Source: Clostridiales bacterium (lineage in GTDB: Bacteria; Bacillota; Clostridia; Oscillospirales; Oscillospiraceae). Taken from it: DNA of 64,000 bases. How positions within the stretch are numbered: the first letter of the stretch is position 1; the number at the start of each line of letters is the position of its first letter. The translations under genes and the position numbers were made by a program. Below the pieces are notes generated by a model. The model was not told the DNA's origin. It saw nothing but the letters and a program-made list of their open reading frames with translations, and did no database searches. Below, piece by piece: positions 16,531-23,863 of this stretch. The DNA is taken from NCBI GenBank assembly GCA_902363045.1, contig CABIYX010000001.1, forward strand, positions 85,737 through 149,736. Reading direction: 5' to 3'.

Positions 16531-16907
16531 TATGCCGCCTCCTTTTTGTGTTTGCCGTATTTCCGGCACAGTCGGATCACCTGTTCGCATTCGTCCATTT
16601 CCATCATGCCGATGTGGGTTTCGTGTTCCTTCAGGTGAAGATTTTGCGCCAGCCAGCGGTAGGCCGCGCTCCGCGTCCAGCCCTGCTCCCGCCAAAAGCG
16701 GTCGAAGATCCGATGTGTCTCCTGACGCTTTAGCCGCAGGACCGTGTTGGCTACTTTCCCCATTGGGCTTCCGTCGGGGTAACAGCCTACATAGGCGTTG
16801 CAGTTGACGCACAGATAAATCGGCTCGCTGCCTTTGGGGTAGAGCGCCCGGGTCGTGGACTTGATGATTTTTCCGCCGCAGTAGCGGCAGATCGTGGGAA
16901 TTTTCAT
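16530..16907 (-). CDS. Zinc-finger-containing protein, DUF3268 type
   Basis: The 125-residue protein has CRYCGGKI near the N-terminus and YLCVNCNAYVGCYPDGSPMG about 20 residues later, then HRIFDRFWREQGWTRSAAYRWLA. This order is the zinc-finger-containing DUF3268 family, common on phages and integrative elements. The Cys pairs bind zinc. The task in the element is unknown, probably nucleic-acid related. Confidence 0.8.
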   Translation of the reverse strand: MKIPTICRYCGGKIIKSTTRALYPKGSEPIYLCVNCNAYVGCYPDGSPMGKVANTVLRLKRQETHRIFDRFWREQGWTRSAAYRWLAQNLHLKEHETHIGMMEMDECEQVIRLCRKYGKHKKEAA

Positions 16908-16931
16908 ATAGGCATGGATCGCCTCCGTTTC

Positions 16932-18044
16932 TTACGCCGCCTTGCCGGTTTCAGCCGCCTGAACAGGCGCCCTCATGGGAGACTGCACATACCGGGTGGA
17001 GCCGGAACGGACCACGAGAAGGCCGAATTTGTCAAATTCCAGCGTGATCTTCTCCTTCTCCAGGCGCAAATACTCTAGCAGTTTCCTGGAGTTGTAGTAA
17101 AATGGCTGTTTGGGTGCATTGAGCACCAGGGCCTTGACCGGGGCGGAAGATCTGCCGCAGGCGCTTTCGGCGCTTACCGTAATCTCATGCTCACCAAAGG
17201 TAAGCTCGACCCGGTGGTTGCTTTCCGAGACGGACTCTGCGACCTCAAGGGCGCGGATAAACTCGGCGGCATCCAGATGGACGGAGTATTGGCACTTGAA
17301 CTGCTCAAAAATACCGCTGGTATTCGGGAATTTCCCTTCCACCAGCCGGGCGGAAAAGAGCAAGGTGCCGCTCCAGAACACCAGGCTTTTCCCAGTCACC
17401 CCCATCTCGTAAACATCGCTGTCATTTGAGAGGGAGGCCAGGACTTTGAGAGATCGGGCAGGCAGCAGCAGCTCGATCTGCCCTTTGCACTGCTTATCGC
17501 CATCTGCCTCCATGATGCAAAAGCCATTTGAGGCGGACGCTTTCAGTCCGTCCGGTCCGACATGGAGCCGGACGCATTTCATGGGCGGCGAGGGCACCCC
17601 ATCTTCCGCAACGGCGAACAGTGTATTGCGCGCCAGCGAACGAAGCCCGCTGACAGGCAGGGTGTCGTCCGGAAAGGGGAGCTCCGGCATGGGGTACTTG
17701 TCCCCGGAGAGCGCGGACAGGCGAAATCGTGCGTGCCCGGAGCGAATGGTCAGCTGGCCGGGATGTTCCGTCTCCAGGTCCACATCCTGTTCGGGAAGGC
17801 TGGCTATGGCCGCGGGGAATAAGGCGGCGCTGATGACAACGCTTCCGGACTGTTCCACAGAGGCGCCCATGGAGGCGCGGATCACGATTTCGTAGTTGGT
17901 AGCGGTCAGCGTGAGCATGGACCTTCGGCTGTCCGCCTCTACATGAATGCCCAGGACTGCCTCTGAGGTTGCGGTTTTCGGCGCCGCCTTTGCGGTCTGG
18001 GCGGCGATGGCAAGGAGTTCATCGCGTTTGACATGAACGAGCAT
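16932..18044 (-). CDS. DNA polymerase III beta-clamp-like protein
   Basis: The 370-residue protein from the ATG 18044 (GGGGAGGAGTGCTGAA upstream) has the DnaN three-domain plan: MLVHVKRDELLAIAAQTAKA, then LTATNYEIVIRASM, LSALSGDKYPMPEL (the conserved KFPxL-like site), VEGKFPNTSGIF at the same site of the next domain, and a final strand with LVVRSGSTRYVQSPMR in place of the usual MPMR end. A chromosomal dnaN surely exists elsewhere, so this is an element-borne clamp that may recruit host polymerase to element DNA. Confidence 0.8.
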   Translation of the reverse strand: MLVHVKRDELLAIAAQTAKAAPKTATSEAVLGIHVEADSRRSMLTLTATNYEIVIRASMGASVEQSGSVVISAALFPAAIASLPEQDVDLETEHPGQLTIRSGHARFRLSALSGDKYPMPELPFPDDTLPVSGLRSLARNTLFAVAEDGVPSPPMKCVRLHVGPDGLKASASNGFCIMEADGDKQCKGQIELLLPARSLKVLASLSNDSDVYEMGVTGKSLVFWSGTLLFSARLVEGKFPNTSGIFEQFKCQYSVHLDAAEFIRALEVAESVSESNHRVELTFGEHEITVSAESACGRSSAPVKALVLNAPKQPFYYNSRKLLEYLRLEKEKITLEFDKFGLLVVRSGSTRYVQSPMRAPVQAAETGKAA

Positions 18045-18045
18045 T

Positions 18046-18534
18046 TCAGCACTCCTCCCCACAATCAGCGGCGGTGGGCGGGACGATGTTTGCCTTGGAA
18101 CTGCCCGCACGCGGAATCATCTCGCAGATCCCATTGTCGTGGAAAATGATGTGCTCGGCGCTCTCAAGAGCCTGCCGGGGGAACGGCAAAACCGTTTCCT
18201 CTGGGACCCACTGAGGGTATGCACGGGCAAGGCCGTCCAGTGTCCGGTATTTTGCCAGCGTGAGCTTTACCAGTTCCTCAATCAGAGGGCGCCAGCGGCC
18301 GACGCTCTCCGGTGTGTTCTCCTTGTAGGGAAACTCCTGGATGAGAACATCGTTGTACCGGATTTCAGGCGTTCGGATAAAGTCGGCACGCGTGACGGCG
18401 CATATCTGGTCGTCGCCCACGGCCCAAACAATTTCCCCGGTCTCCGTGTCTACGGCCTGGATCAGCAGGTAGCGGCGGTGGTCCGGGGAGGAAGCGCACG
18501 CTTCCTCCTTGATTTCAAAAGGATTATCATTCAT
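18046..18534 (-). CDS. Unknown protein, 162 residues
   Basis: The product begins MNDNPFEIKEEACASSPDHR behind AAAGGAGAATGACCT. A strand pair (RRYLLIQAVDTETGEIVWAV, then DQICAVTRADFI) is followed by a helical part with KLTLAKYRTLDGLARAYPQW. It sits one base before the clamp gene, so the two are translationally coupled. No family recognised. Confidence 0.55.
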   Translation of the reverse strand: MNDNPFEIKEEACASSPDHRRYLLIQAVDTETGEIVWAVGDDQICAVTRADFIRTPEIRYNDVLIQEFPYKENTPESVGRWRPLIEELVKLTLAKYRTLDGLARAYPQWVPEETVLPFPRQALESAEHIIFHDNGICEMIPRAGSSKANIVPPTAADCGEEC

Positions 18535-18547
18535 AGGTCATTCTCCT

Positions 18548-21500
18548 TTATGCAATTTTGAACAGCGGGATCTGGTCCTCACTGATCACAGCCTTGGCCG
18601 ACTTGCGCTTTGCGTGGGGCTTGACTGCGGCCTTCGGCATAGGTGTCGAAACAGGTGTTGCCGCGATAACCGGCTTTGGCGTCTGGAGCGGGACTGGATT
18701 TCCAAAGGTGAATTCCACGATTGGCTCATTGACTGCTTTCTTTACCAGTACCGTTTCATCCTGGGCGGTGGGGGCCTCCGCGAAAATAGACCATGCGGCG
18801 GCCTGAGGTTTGAGATTTGCCATGCGCTTGAACATGGCGGAAACATCCTCCACGCTGTCCTTGATGCCAAGCATCAGCTCCTTGGCCATCAGGGTGGTCA
18901 TATCCTCGCACTCGGACATGGCGGCAAGGCCCTCCTCTGAGAACGAGCCCTCGATAATTCCCGCCACAGCCAGCTTGGAGGCCATGAGCTTGATCGCCTT
19001 GTGCTGCATGGTGTCCCGATAGTAAAACATATAGACCTCTACCCGCGGGGCAGTCTGGTTGATCCGCCAGCTCCGCCGGCTGGCCTGCCTCAGTGTGAAC
19101 AGCTTATAGCCGGTGTCATAAAAGATCAGCGTGGTAAAAGCGTTCAGGTCAAGGCCCGTTTGCACAAGGGTCGGATTTGCAATCAGGACCTGGAGCCCGG
19201 CGCTGAGCCGGTCCGCTACCCATTGCTCCCGCTTTGCCGGTTTGACCTTGGCCGGCATAATGATGGTGTTCCACCCACGGGCGGTTAGCAGCGTTTGAAG
19301 CCTCATCTGGCTGTCCAGCCGCGTCCAGTTGGTGTAGATGAGCACCTTTTCCCCTGCGGCAATCTTCCGCTCCACGATATTCAGCACCTCTTCATCCTTA
19401 GGGAGGATTGTACCGGGAGCCACTGTGTCTTCCGGTGTTACAATCGGGTGGCCGTCCAAAGGATGATAAACGGGCTTTTGCTCATAGGGCTGATCCGGGT
19501 AGGCGGTCAGAAGATTGAGATAGGCGGACAAAATTTTCTTTGCGGCCTTTTTGTCATTTTTCAGGACAAATTTGAGTTCTTTTTCGATTTCCTTGTACTC
19601 TGCTTCCACCGCTGCGGGCATCTTCAGCGCAACAGGGATCTCCTCGTACTCCGGCAGGTCCTTGCCCATGTCGGTCAGGGAAAGAAACGCGGCCTTGTCC
19701 AGCAGGAAGCGGGAATAGACCAGCGGCGAGACGCCCGGCAGAAGCCGGGAGTTCTTCTTGCTCTGCACGGTACGGCGGTTGGAATTGTATTCCGGCTCCT
19801 GTTCCACATAGGTGTTCTGGATCACGCCGTACTCCGCATCAAATTTGGAGGGATTTTCATACCGTTTGTTGTCCTTGCGCATCTGTGCGGGGCAGATCCG
19901 GTAGAGGAGATGGAATATCCCCGAGCTGTACCCGTTGATCAGGGTGGCGGTCATGCCTACCACCTTTTTTGCCGTGCCGTAGAGCTCGGCCATGGCTTCT
20001 CCCTGGCCCGACTTATTGGAGTATTCGTGAAGTTCATCCACAATCAGGCCATAGATTTTGCCTTTGTACTTGCGTTTGATGTAGGAGCTCAGCGCATAAG
20101 CGCGGTAAGCGCCTCTGGCCGGAAAGCAGGCGTCCGGGTGGTCTTGAATCTCATAGAGCTTCTGGAGCTGACCCTCTCCGCCGGCTTTTTTGAAGTGCTC
20201 ATAGACCAGCGGGCGGTAAACAAAGCCGTAATCCCCGATCTTGGCCCACTTTTTCTGCCTACGCCAGGCATCCGGATTCAGGGCTGACCACAGAGGGGCG
20301 CCGCAGGCGGCGCATTTGTGATTGCCGCTGTGCTCCCGCCGAAAATAGTAGGACTTGGCCGGGACCCGATAGGATACGCCGTCCTGTGTAAATTCGGCCA
20401 TGACCACGGCGCCGCACTCCGGGCAGCAGAACACCGGCTTGTGCGGGTTGCCGTCTATGTCCGCCCCATCGTGAAGCGGAGGATTGCGCTCAATGGGAAG
20501 CGCCTCGCGATTCCACGGCCGGTAAATGACCGCCGGGGCCCTCATGTAGCCATCCCGGGCCTTTTCCTTGGAGAGGACGGCGAAACAGAATTTGTTCCCC
20601 CGCTCAAACATCTGGTACAGGTGATCCAGCTCCGCAGGGGTATGGACTACGGCGGCGAAGGCATTCGGTACGGTCTCCTCCAGTTCACGCACCCATTTCT
20701 CGGTTACATGGGAGGGGCACAGGATCAGGTTAAAAGTCTTGCTCACCTTGACGGACATCTGGTGGGAAAGAAGTCCCGCAGCCGTTGCGGCGATGGATAC
20801 CGCTCCAATCTTAGATTTTCCAGAGCCGCATTCTGCCACAATGAGCCCCACCTTGCTCCGCTCCAGCTGGCGCTTGATGGCCTCTGCCACCGCAAGCTGG
20901 GCGTCGTAGAGGGGATAGCCGGCGTGATCCTCAATGTACTGGTTGATTGCCAGCACTTCCGGGGACAGAGATTCCGTTGCAGGGTCAAAGAGCGGTACGA
21001 ACAGCTTCTTGATCCGCTCCGCCACGGTAACGCCGAAGGTATTGAGGTATTCCGTGATAGAGTTGATTTCGTCCAGCGGGTTTAGGCCGACGGTCGCACC
21101 CGGAATGGAGATCGCTCCGCTTTTGAGTCCATCCTCCATGACCGCGACGATGTTTTTGTCCTTCTCCTCACAGCGCAGAAGCCACGCCTCCAGCTTACGG
21201 GACAGGGACTTGACCTGAAGTGGCCGCAGGATATTCCTCTTTTGCAGTTCCGTGAGGACATAATCCTGGTACTCCGGGATCATGGGAACGGCGGTCTTTT
21301 GGTCCACCGCGTCGAACAACTCCCGGCGTTCCCCCGGTGTGCAGAAAATGTAGGTATTGCGCGGCGGGAGATCCTGCTGGATTTGATCGTCGTCCTCGTC
21401 GTTCTTGTCCTTGTCCGGCTCATCCTTGTCGCCAGCATTCTGTTTGGCGGATTGGCCGTCATCCTCTGCGATCAGGGTAGCCTCTGCGTACACTCCGTCA

Positions 21501-21757
21501 TGGCTAAGTTCCCGGCGGTACTGCCTGGTGAGGGTTTTCAAGGAGTAGGTGTCTTTACCGTCCTCGATTTCGATGGTAGCCCCGCCATAAATTGCGTCTG
21601 CGAGTCCCTGCACACGCTCCGGGTAGCCGCCAAACCGCAAAGCGGTAAGGGTCGGCGTGGGTTTGGTGTCCCATACTACGGTGTCGGCGTAGCAGAGGAG
21701 GCGGATTTGGCTTTTGGGGTCGTAGTAGGTGACCTTCATCAGTTTGCTTGTGCTCAT
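18548..21757 (-). CDS. Large superfamily-2 (SNF2/DEAD-like) helicase with embedded zinc site
   Basis: The 1069-residue protein has motif I AECGSGKSK (near residue 305), a DEAH-box variant DELH (IVDELHEYSNKSG, near 575), motif III VGMTATL, and a C-terminal helicase domain with VLIYTNWTRLDSQM, LIANPTLVQTGLDLN and RQASRRSWRINQ (motif VI). Between motifs I and II lies an insert with two Cys pairs (CCPECG, CAACG). An acidic Lys/Asp/Glu linker sits near 110-130. It heads the 16.5 kb gene train; its start follows AAAGGAGACAGACC. Probable role is DNA translocation or unwinding for the element. Confidence 0.8.
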   Translation of the reverse strand: MSTSKLMKVTYYDPKSQIRLLCYADTVVWDTKPTPTLTALRFGGYPERVQGLADAIYGGATIEIEDGKDTYSLKTLTRQYRRELSHDGVYAEATLIAEDDGQSAKQNAGDKDEPDKDKNDEDDDQIQQDLPPRNTYIFCTPGERRELFDAVDQKTAVPMIPEYQDYVLTELQKRNILRPLQVKSLSRKLEAWLLRCEEKDKNIVAVMEDGLKSGAISIPGATVGLNPLDEINSITEYLNTFGVTVAERIKKLFVPLFDPATESLSPEVLAINQYIEDHAGYPLYDAQLAVAEAIKRQLERSKVGLIVAECGSGKSKIGAVSIAATAAGLLSHQMSVKVSKTFNLILCPSHVTEKWVRELEETVPNAFAAVVHTPAELDHLYQMFERGNKFCFAVLSKEKARDGYMRAPAVIYRPWNREALPIERNPPLHDGADIDGNPHKPVFCCPECGAVVMAEFTQDGVSYRVPAKSYYFRREHSGNHKCAACGAPLWSALNPDAWRRQKKWAKIGDYGFVYRPLVYEHFKKAGGEGQLQKLYEIQDHPDACFPARGAYRAYALSSYIKRKYKGKIYGLIVDELHEYSNKSGQGEAMAELYGTAKKVVGMTATLINGYSSGIFHLLYRICPAQMRKDNKRYENPSKFDAEYGVIQNTYVEQEPEYNSNRRTVQSKKNSRLLPGVSPLVYSRFLLDKAAFLSLTDMGKDLPEYEEIPVALKMPAAVEAEYKEIEKELKFVLKNDKKAAKKILSAYLNLLTAYPDQPYEQKPVYHPLDGHPIVTPEDTVAPGTILPKDEEVLNIVERKIAAGEKVLIYTNWTRLDSQMRLQTLLTARGWNTIIMPAKVKPAKREQWVADRLSAGLQVLIANPTLVQTGLDLNAFTTLIFYDTGYKLFTLRQASRRSWRINQTAPRVEVYMFYYRDTMQHKAIKLMASKLAVAGIIEGSFSEEGLAAMSECEDMTTLMAKELMLGIKDSVEDVSAMFKRMANLKPQAAAWSIFAEAPTAQDETVLVKKAVNEPIVEFTFGNPVPLQTPKPVIAATPVSTPMPKAAVKPHAKRKSAKAVISEDQIPLFKIA

Positions 21758-21786
21758 TCATGGTCTGTCTCCTTTCTGTGTTTGAT

Positions 21787-21838
21787 GCACAAAAAAAGCC
21801 GCAGCCACCCCTGAATGGGGCAACTGCGGTTTTTGTGC
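21787..21838. terminator. Hairpin with A and T tracts on both sides
   Basis: GCACAAAAAAAGCCGCAG pairs with CTGCGGTTTTTGTGC around an inner CCCC/GGGG stem. A run of A before and T after means it could stop transcription in either direction. On the minus strand it lies upstream of the helicase gene, so it may also be a leader attenuator. Confidence 0.65.
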
Positions 21839-21850
21839 GTGGTCGGTCCG

Positions 21851-21935
21851 GTATTTAGGTTCTGACAAGTCTCCGCTCGGGGCGCATTGGCCCCTCGCGG
21901 GTAAAAATCTGACCTACAAAATCTGACCTAAATAC
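21851..21935. repeat. Compact cluster of inverted and direct repeats
   Basis: A ten-base arm GTATTTAGGT (21851-21860) pairs with ACCTAAATAC (21926-21935). Inside, AAATCTGACCTA occurs twice 14 bases apart (21905 and 21919), and a GGGGC/GCCCC hairpin lies between. The layout resembles a protein-binding or nick site at an element edge, but no function is proven. Confidence 0.5.
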
Positions 21936-22039
21936 AAGTAGAGCATACCACCTTTTTCATCTCTTGAACAGTTGCGCTTTTTGCCAGGATAGATTGGCTG
22001 TAAAACGCACACTTATGATTGCTTCGCCCACCAAAAGAC

Positions 22040-22068
22040 TTGCAGAATCTTGAGATTTATGCTATTAT
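22040..22068 (+). promoter_or_regulatory. Promoter of the ferrosome-like operon
   Basis: TTGCAG, a 17-base spacer and TATTAT, followed two bases later by the first metal-box palindrome. A repressor on that palindrome would cover the transcription start. Confidence 0.65.
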
Positions 22069-22070
22069 TG

Positions 22071-22088
22071 GGTTAGCAAGAACTAACT
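22071..22088. promoter_or_regulatory. Metal-box palindrome 1 (GGTTAGC-AAGA-ACTAACT)
   Basis: 18-bp imperfect palindrome just after the -10 box of the ferrosome-like operon. Confidence 0.75.
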
Positions 22089-22165
22089 TCTGGGCGCCAA
22101 AATCAGGAGTTCAGATACGCGAAGGTACCTGAAAACTGTTTCTTTGGCGTTTCATTTTGCTGAGA

Positions 22166-22183
22166 GGTTAGCTAAAACTAACA
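22166..22183. promoter_or_regulatory. Metal-box palindrome 2 (GGTTAGC-TAAA-ACTAACA)
   Basis: Second copy in the same leader, 20 bases before the first start codon. This is the only operon in the window with two boxes ahead of one gene, which suggests tight or cooperative control. Confidence 0.7.
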
Positions 22184-22202
22184 AAATGAGGAGGAAACTG
22201 TT

Positions 22203-22457
22203 ATGCTCCAATATACCATCGTGGTGGAAGGAATGGCCTGCTCTATGTGTGAAGCCCATGTCAACGACGCGATCCGCAAGGCATTTCCCGTTAAAAAGGT
22301 CACCTCGTCTCACAGCAAAGGGCAGACGCAGATTCTGTGTGAGAATAGATTGGACGAGGACGCCCTGCGCGGTGCGATCTCCGCCACAGGCTATCAGGTC
22401 CTTTCCATCCAGTCAGCCCCTTATGAGAAGAAGGGCCTGTTCTCCTTCCGAAAGTAA
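22203..22457 (+). CDS. Heavy-metal-associated (HMA) domain protein
   Basis: The 84-residue protein is a single HMA domain with the metal motif GMACSMC near residue 10 and the usual beta-alpha-beta order. Such proteins bind Cu, Fe, Zn or similar ions and hand them to P-type ATPases. It leads the operon that ends with the P1B-type ATPase, behind GAGGAGGAAACTGTT. In some Clostridia an HMA-type protein accompanies the ferrosome ATPase; whether it carries iron is not shown. Confidence 0.85.
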   Translation: MLQYTIVVEGMACSMCEAHVNDAIRKAFPVKKVTSSHSKGQTQILCENRLDEDALRGAISATGYQVLSIQSAPYEKKGLFSFRK

Positions 22458-22462
22458 GCGCC

Positions 22463-23365
22463 ATGCTGGACGCACTTTTATCCTGGGACGGCTGGACCGT
22501 TACCCAGTTGCCCGCGGAGCAGGCGGCTATCTTCCGGCTGGAAGGGGTACCCCCCTCGGAAGAGTTCCTGTTTATTCAGGAGTCTGAGGCGCTGGAGATC
22601 CTATTCTGCCGCAAAGGCGGGCTTTTTTTGGAATGGGCCGGCCACCGGCGTCTTAGCCTCAGCACCGATCAGGTGCTGTTTCTCCCGGTCCGCACAGAAG
22701 CGTACCGGGGACGGTTTGCTTCAGAGCCATTCTACGGCACCCTTGTTCGGATGGAAGCGAAAACCGCATGGTCGACCCTGCGTGCCATGCACTCCGACCT
22801 GGGAGAGTCCATCTCCCGCGCCTGGAATGATCCCTGTATGTTGAGAGCGGCACTCTGGAGCGAAGCTCTGTTTTCTGCCTTGGACTATATGCAGCTGGGA
22901 CATATCGGGGACTACTATGTTATCAAGGCGCTGGAAGTCCTGTTCCTGCTCCACGCGCAGCGGGAGGGGCTGGCCCTGACACCGCAGTGCGATTACCATA
23001 CCCAAAGCCAGATCGAGACCATACGCGAGATCCAGAAATACATGGTGGGACACCTGGACGAGCGGTTGACAGTTCGGAGCCTGTCTCAGCAGTTCCGAAT
23101 TTCCGGCACAGCGTTGAAGTCCTGTTTCCGCCAGGTTTATGGGGTCCCAGTCCACCAGTATCTTCTGGAGCAGCGCATGGCCCGGGCCGCGGAGCTCCTC
23201 ACGACTACGACCCAGTCCGTACTCCAGATCTCCACGGTGGTGGGCTATTCCAGCGTCAGCCAATTTGGAATCGCCTTTAAGCGGCGTTACCATATGCCGC
23301 CCGCCCAATTCCGCCGGAACGCAAATAAAAATCCATTTACAACGGTTCCTGACCAGAACAGATAG
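22463..23365 (+). CDS. AraC-family regulator of the ferrosome-like operon
   Basis: The 300-residue protein has a cupin-like sensing half with FLPVRTEAYRG and a C-terminal pair of helix-turn-helices (LTVRSLSQQFRISGTALKSCF, then VLQISTVVGYSSVSQFGIAFKRRY). It starts six bases after the HMA gene without a strong ribosome site of its own, so it is translationally coupled. AraC proteins of this architecture in Firmicutes often sense siderophores or other small ligands; the ligand is unknown. Confidence 0.85.
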   Translation: MLDALLSWDGWTVTQLPAEQAAIFRLEGVPPSEEFLFIQESEALEILFCRKGGLFLEWAGHRRLSLSTDQVLFLPVRTEAYRGRFASEPFYGTLVRMEAKTAWSTLRAMHSDLGESISRAWNDPCMLRAALWSEALFSALDYMQLGHIGDYYVIKALEVLFLLHAQREGLALTPQCDYHTQSQIETIREIQKYMVGHLDERLTVRSLSQQFRISGTALKSCFRQVYGVPVHQYLLEQRMARAAELLTTTTQSVLQISTVVGYSSVSQFGIAFKRRYHMPPAQFRRNANKNPFTTVPDQNR

Positions 23366-23439
23366 AAAAACCTCAAATTCTTATGTTATTATAAGCGACC
23401 GAAATAAGGTGCCATGTCTGGCGAGGGAGGGACTATCCA

Positions 23440-23520
23440 ATGAAGCACCACCGTTTCTGGGCCTGGGGCGCTGTTATCTGCATGGTCATGACTTTCATTA
23501 CCGGGTACCGGCACCGCTGA
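23440..23520 (+). CDS. 26-residue single-span membrane peptide
   Basis: The frame starts after GGGAGGGACTATCCA and reads MKHHRFWAWGAVICMVMTF followed by ITGYRHR and a stop. One hydrophobic span (AWGAVICMVMTFITG) lies between basic ends, typical of a bona fide small membrane protein. It sits between the AraC gene and the DUF6110 gene of the same operon. I recall similar KHxFWAW peptides near such ATPases, but cannot verify it here. Confidence 0.65.
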   Translation: MKHHRFWAWGAVICMVMTFITGYRHR

Positions 23521-23539
23521 ATGTGAGGTGAACACCATA

Positions 23540-23803
23540 ATGATGAATTTCCATAAAGGAGCCGCCCTGTTTGTGGGCGGGGTGCTGTTCGGCTCTGCCG
23601 GCTTCAAGCTGCTGTCCAGCAAGGATGCGAAGAAGGCCTATACCCACATGACCGCGGCCGCACTGCGTGTGCAGGAGTCCGTGATGGAAACGGTCACTTC
23701 CGTTCAGGAGAATGCTGCTGACATCCTGGCTTCCGCTAAGGAGATCAACGAGCAGCGTGCGAAAGCGGAGGAGGCCACCAGCGTGGAGTGCTCTGAAGCG
23801 TAA
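23540..23803 (+). CDS. DUF6110-like small membrane protein
   Basis: The 87-residue protein begins MMNFHKGAALFVGGVLFGSA, a glycine-zipper-like membrane segment, then turns into a long amphipathic helix (MTAAALRVQESVMETVTSVQ...). This is the DUF6110 pattern that regularly precedes P1B-type ATPases in Clostridia. By position it is equivalent to the small membrane proteins of ferrosome operons. It may line or shape the iron-storage vesicle; that is inference. Confidence 0.7.
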   Translation: MMNFHKGAALFVGGVLFGSAGFKLLSSKDAKKAYTHMTAAALRVQESVMETVTSVQENAADILASAKEINEQRAKAEEATSVECSEA

Positions 23804-23818
23804 CGCGCAAGAAATGAG

Positions 23819-23845
23819 AGAGGGGCCGCCGGGGGCGGTCCCTCT
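23819..23845 (+). terminator. Hairpin inside the operon, possible attenuator
   Basis: A 12-bp stem AGAGGGGCCGCC / GGCGGTCCCTCT with a three-base loop, followed by TGTTCTGT, separates the DUF6110 gene from the ATPase gene. It would lower ATPase expression relative to the small membrane protein. Confidence 0.6.
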
Positions 23846-23863
23846 TGTTCTGTGGAGGCAATC

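Larger units (their letters stand above)
21758..22202. other. Boundary region between element train and metal island
   Basis: This 445-base gap holds a terminator-like hairpin, a repeat cluster, a promoter and two regulator palindromes, each listed separately. I see no coding sequence in it. Confidence 0.6.

Noticed and set aside
21851-21866. TATTTAGGTTCTGAC considered as another metal box
   Set aside because: It lacks the GGTTAG core and the paired GCTAACC arm at the right distance.
21905-21930. Doubled AAATCTGACCTA considered as a CRISPR remnant
   Set aside because: Only two short units 14 bases apart, no spacers and no cas genes.
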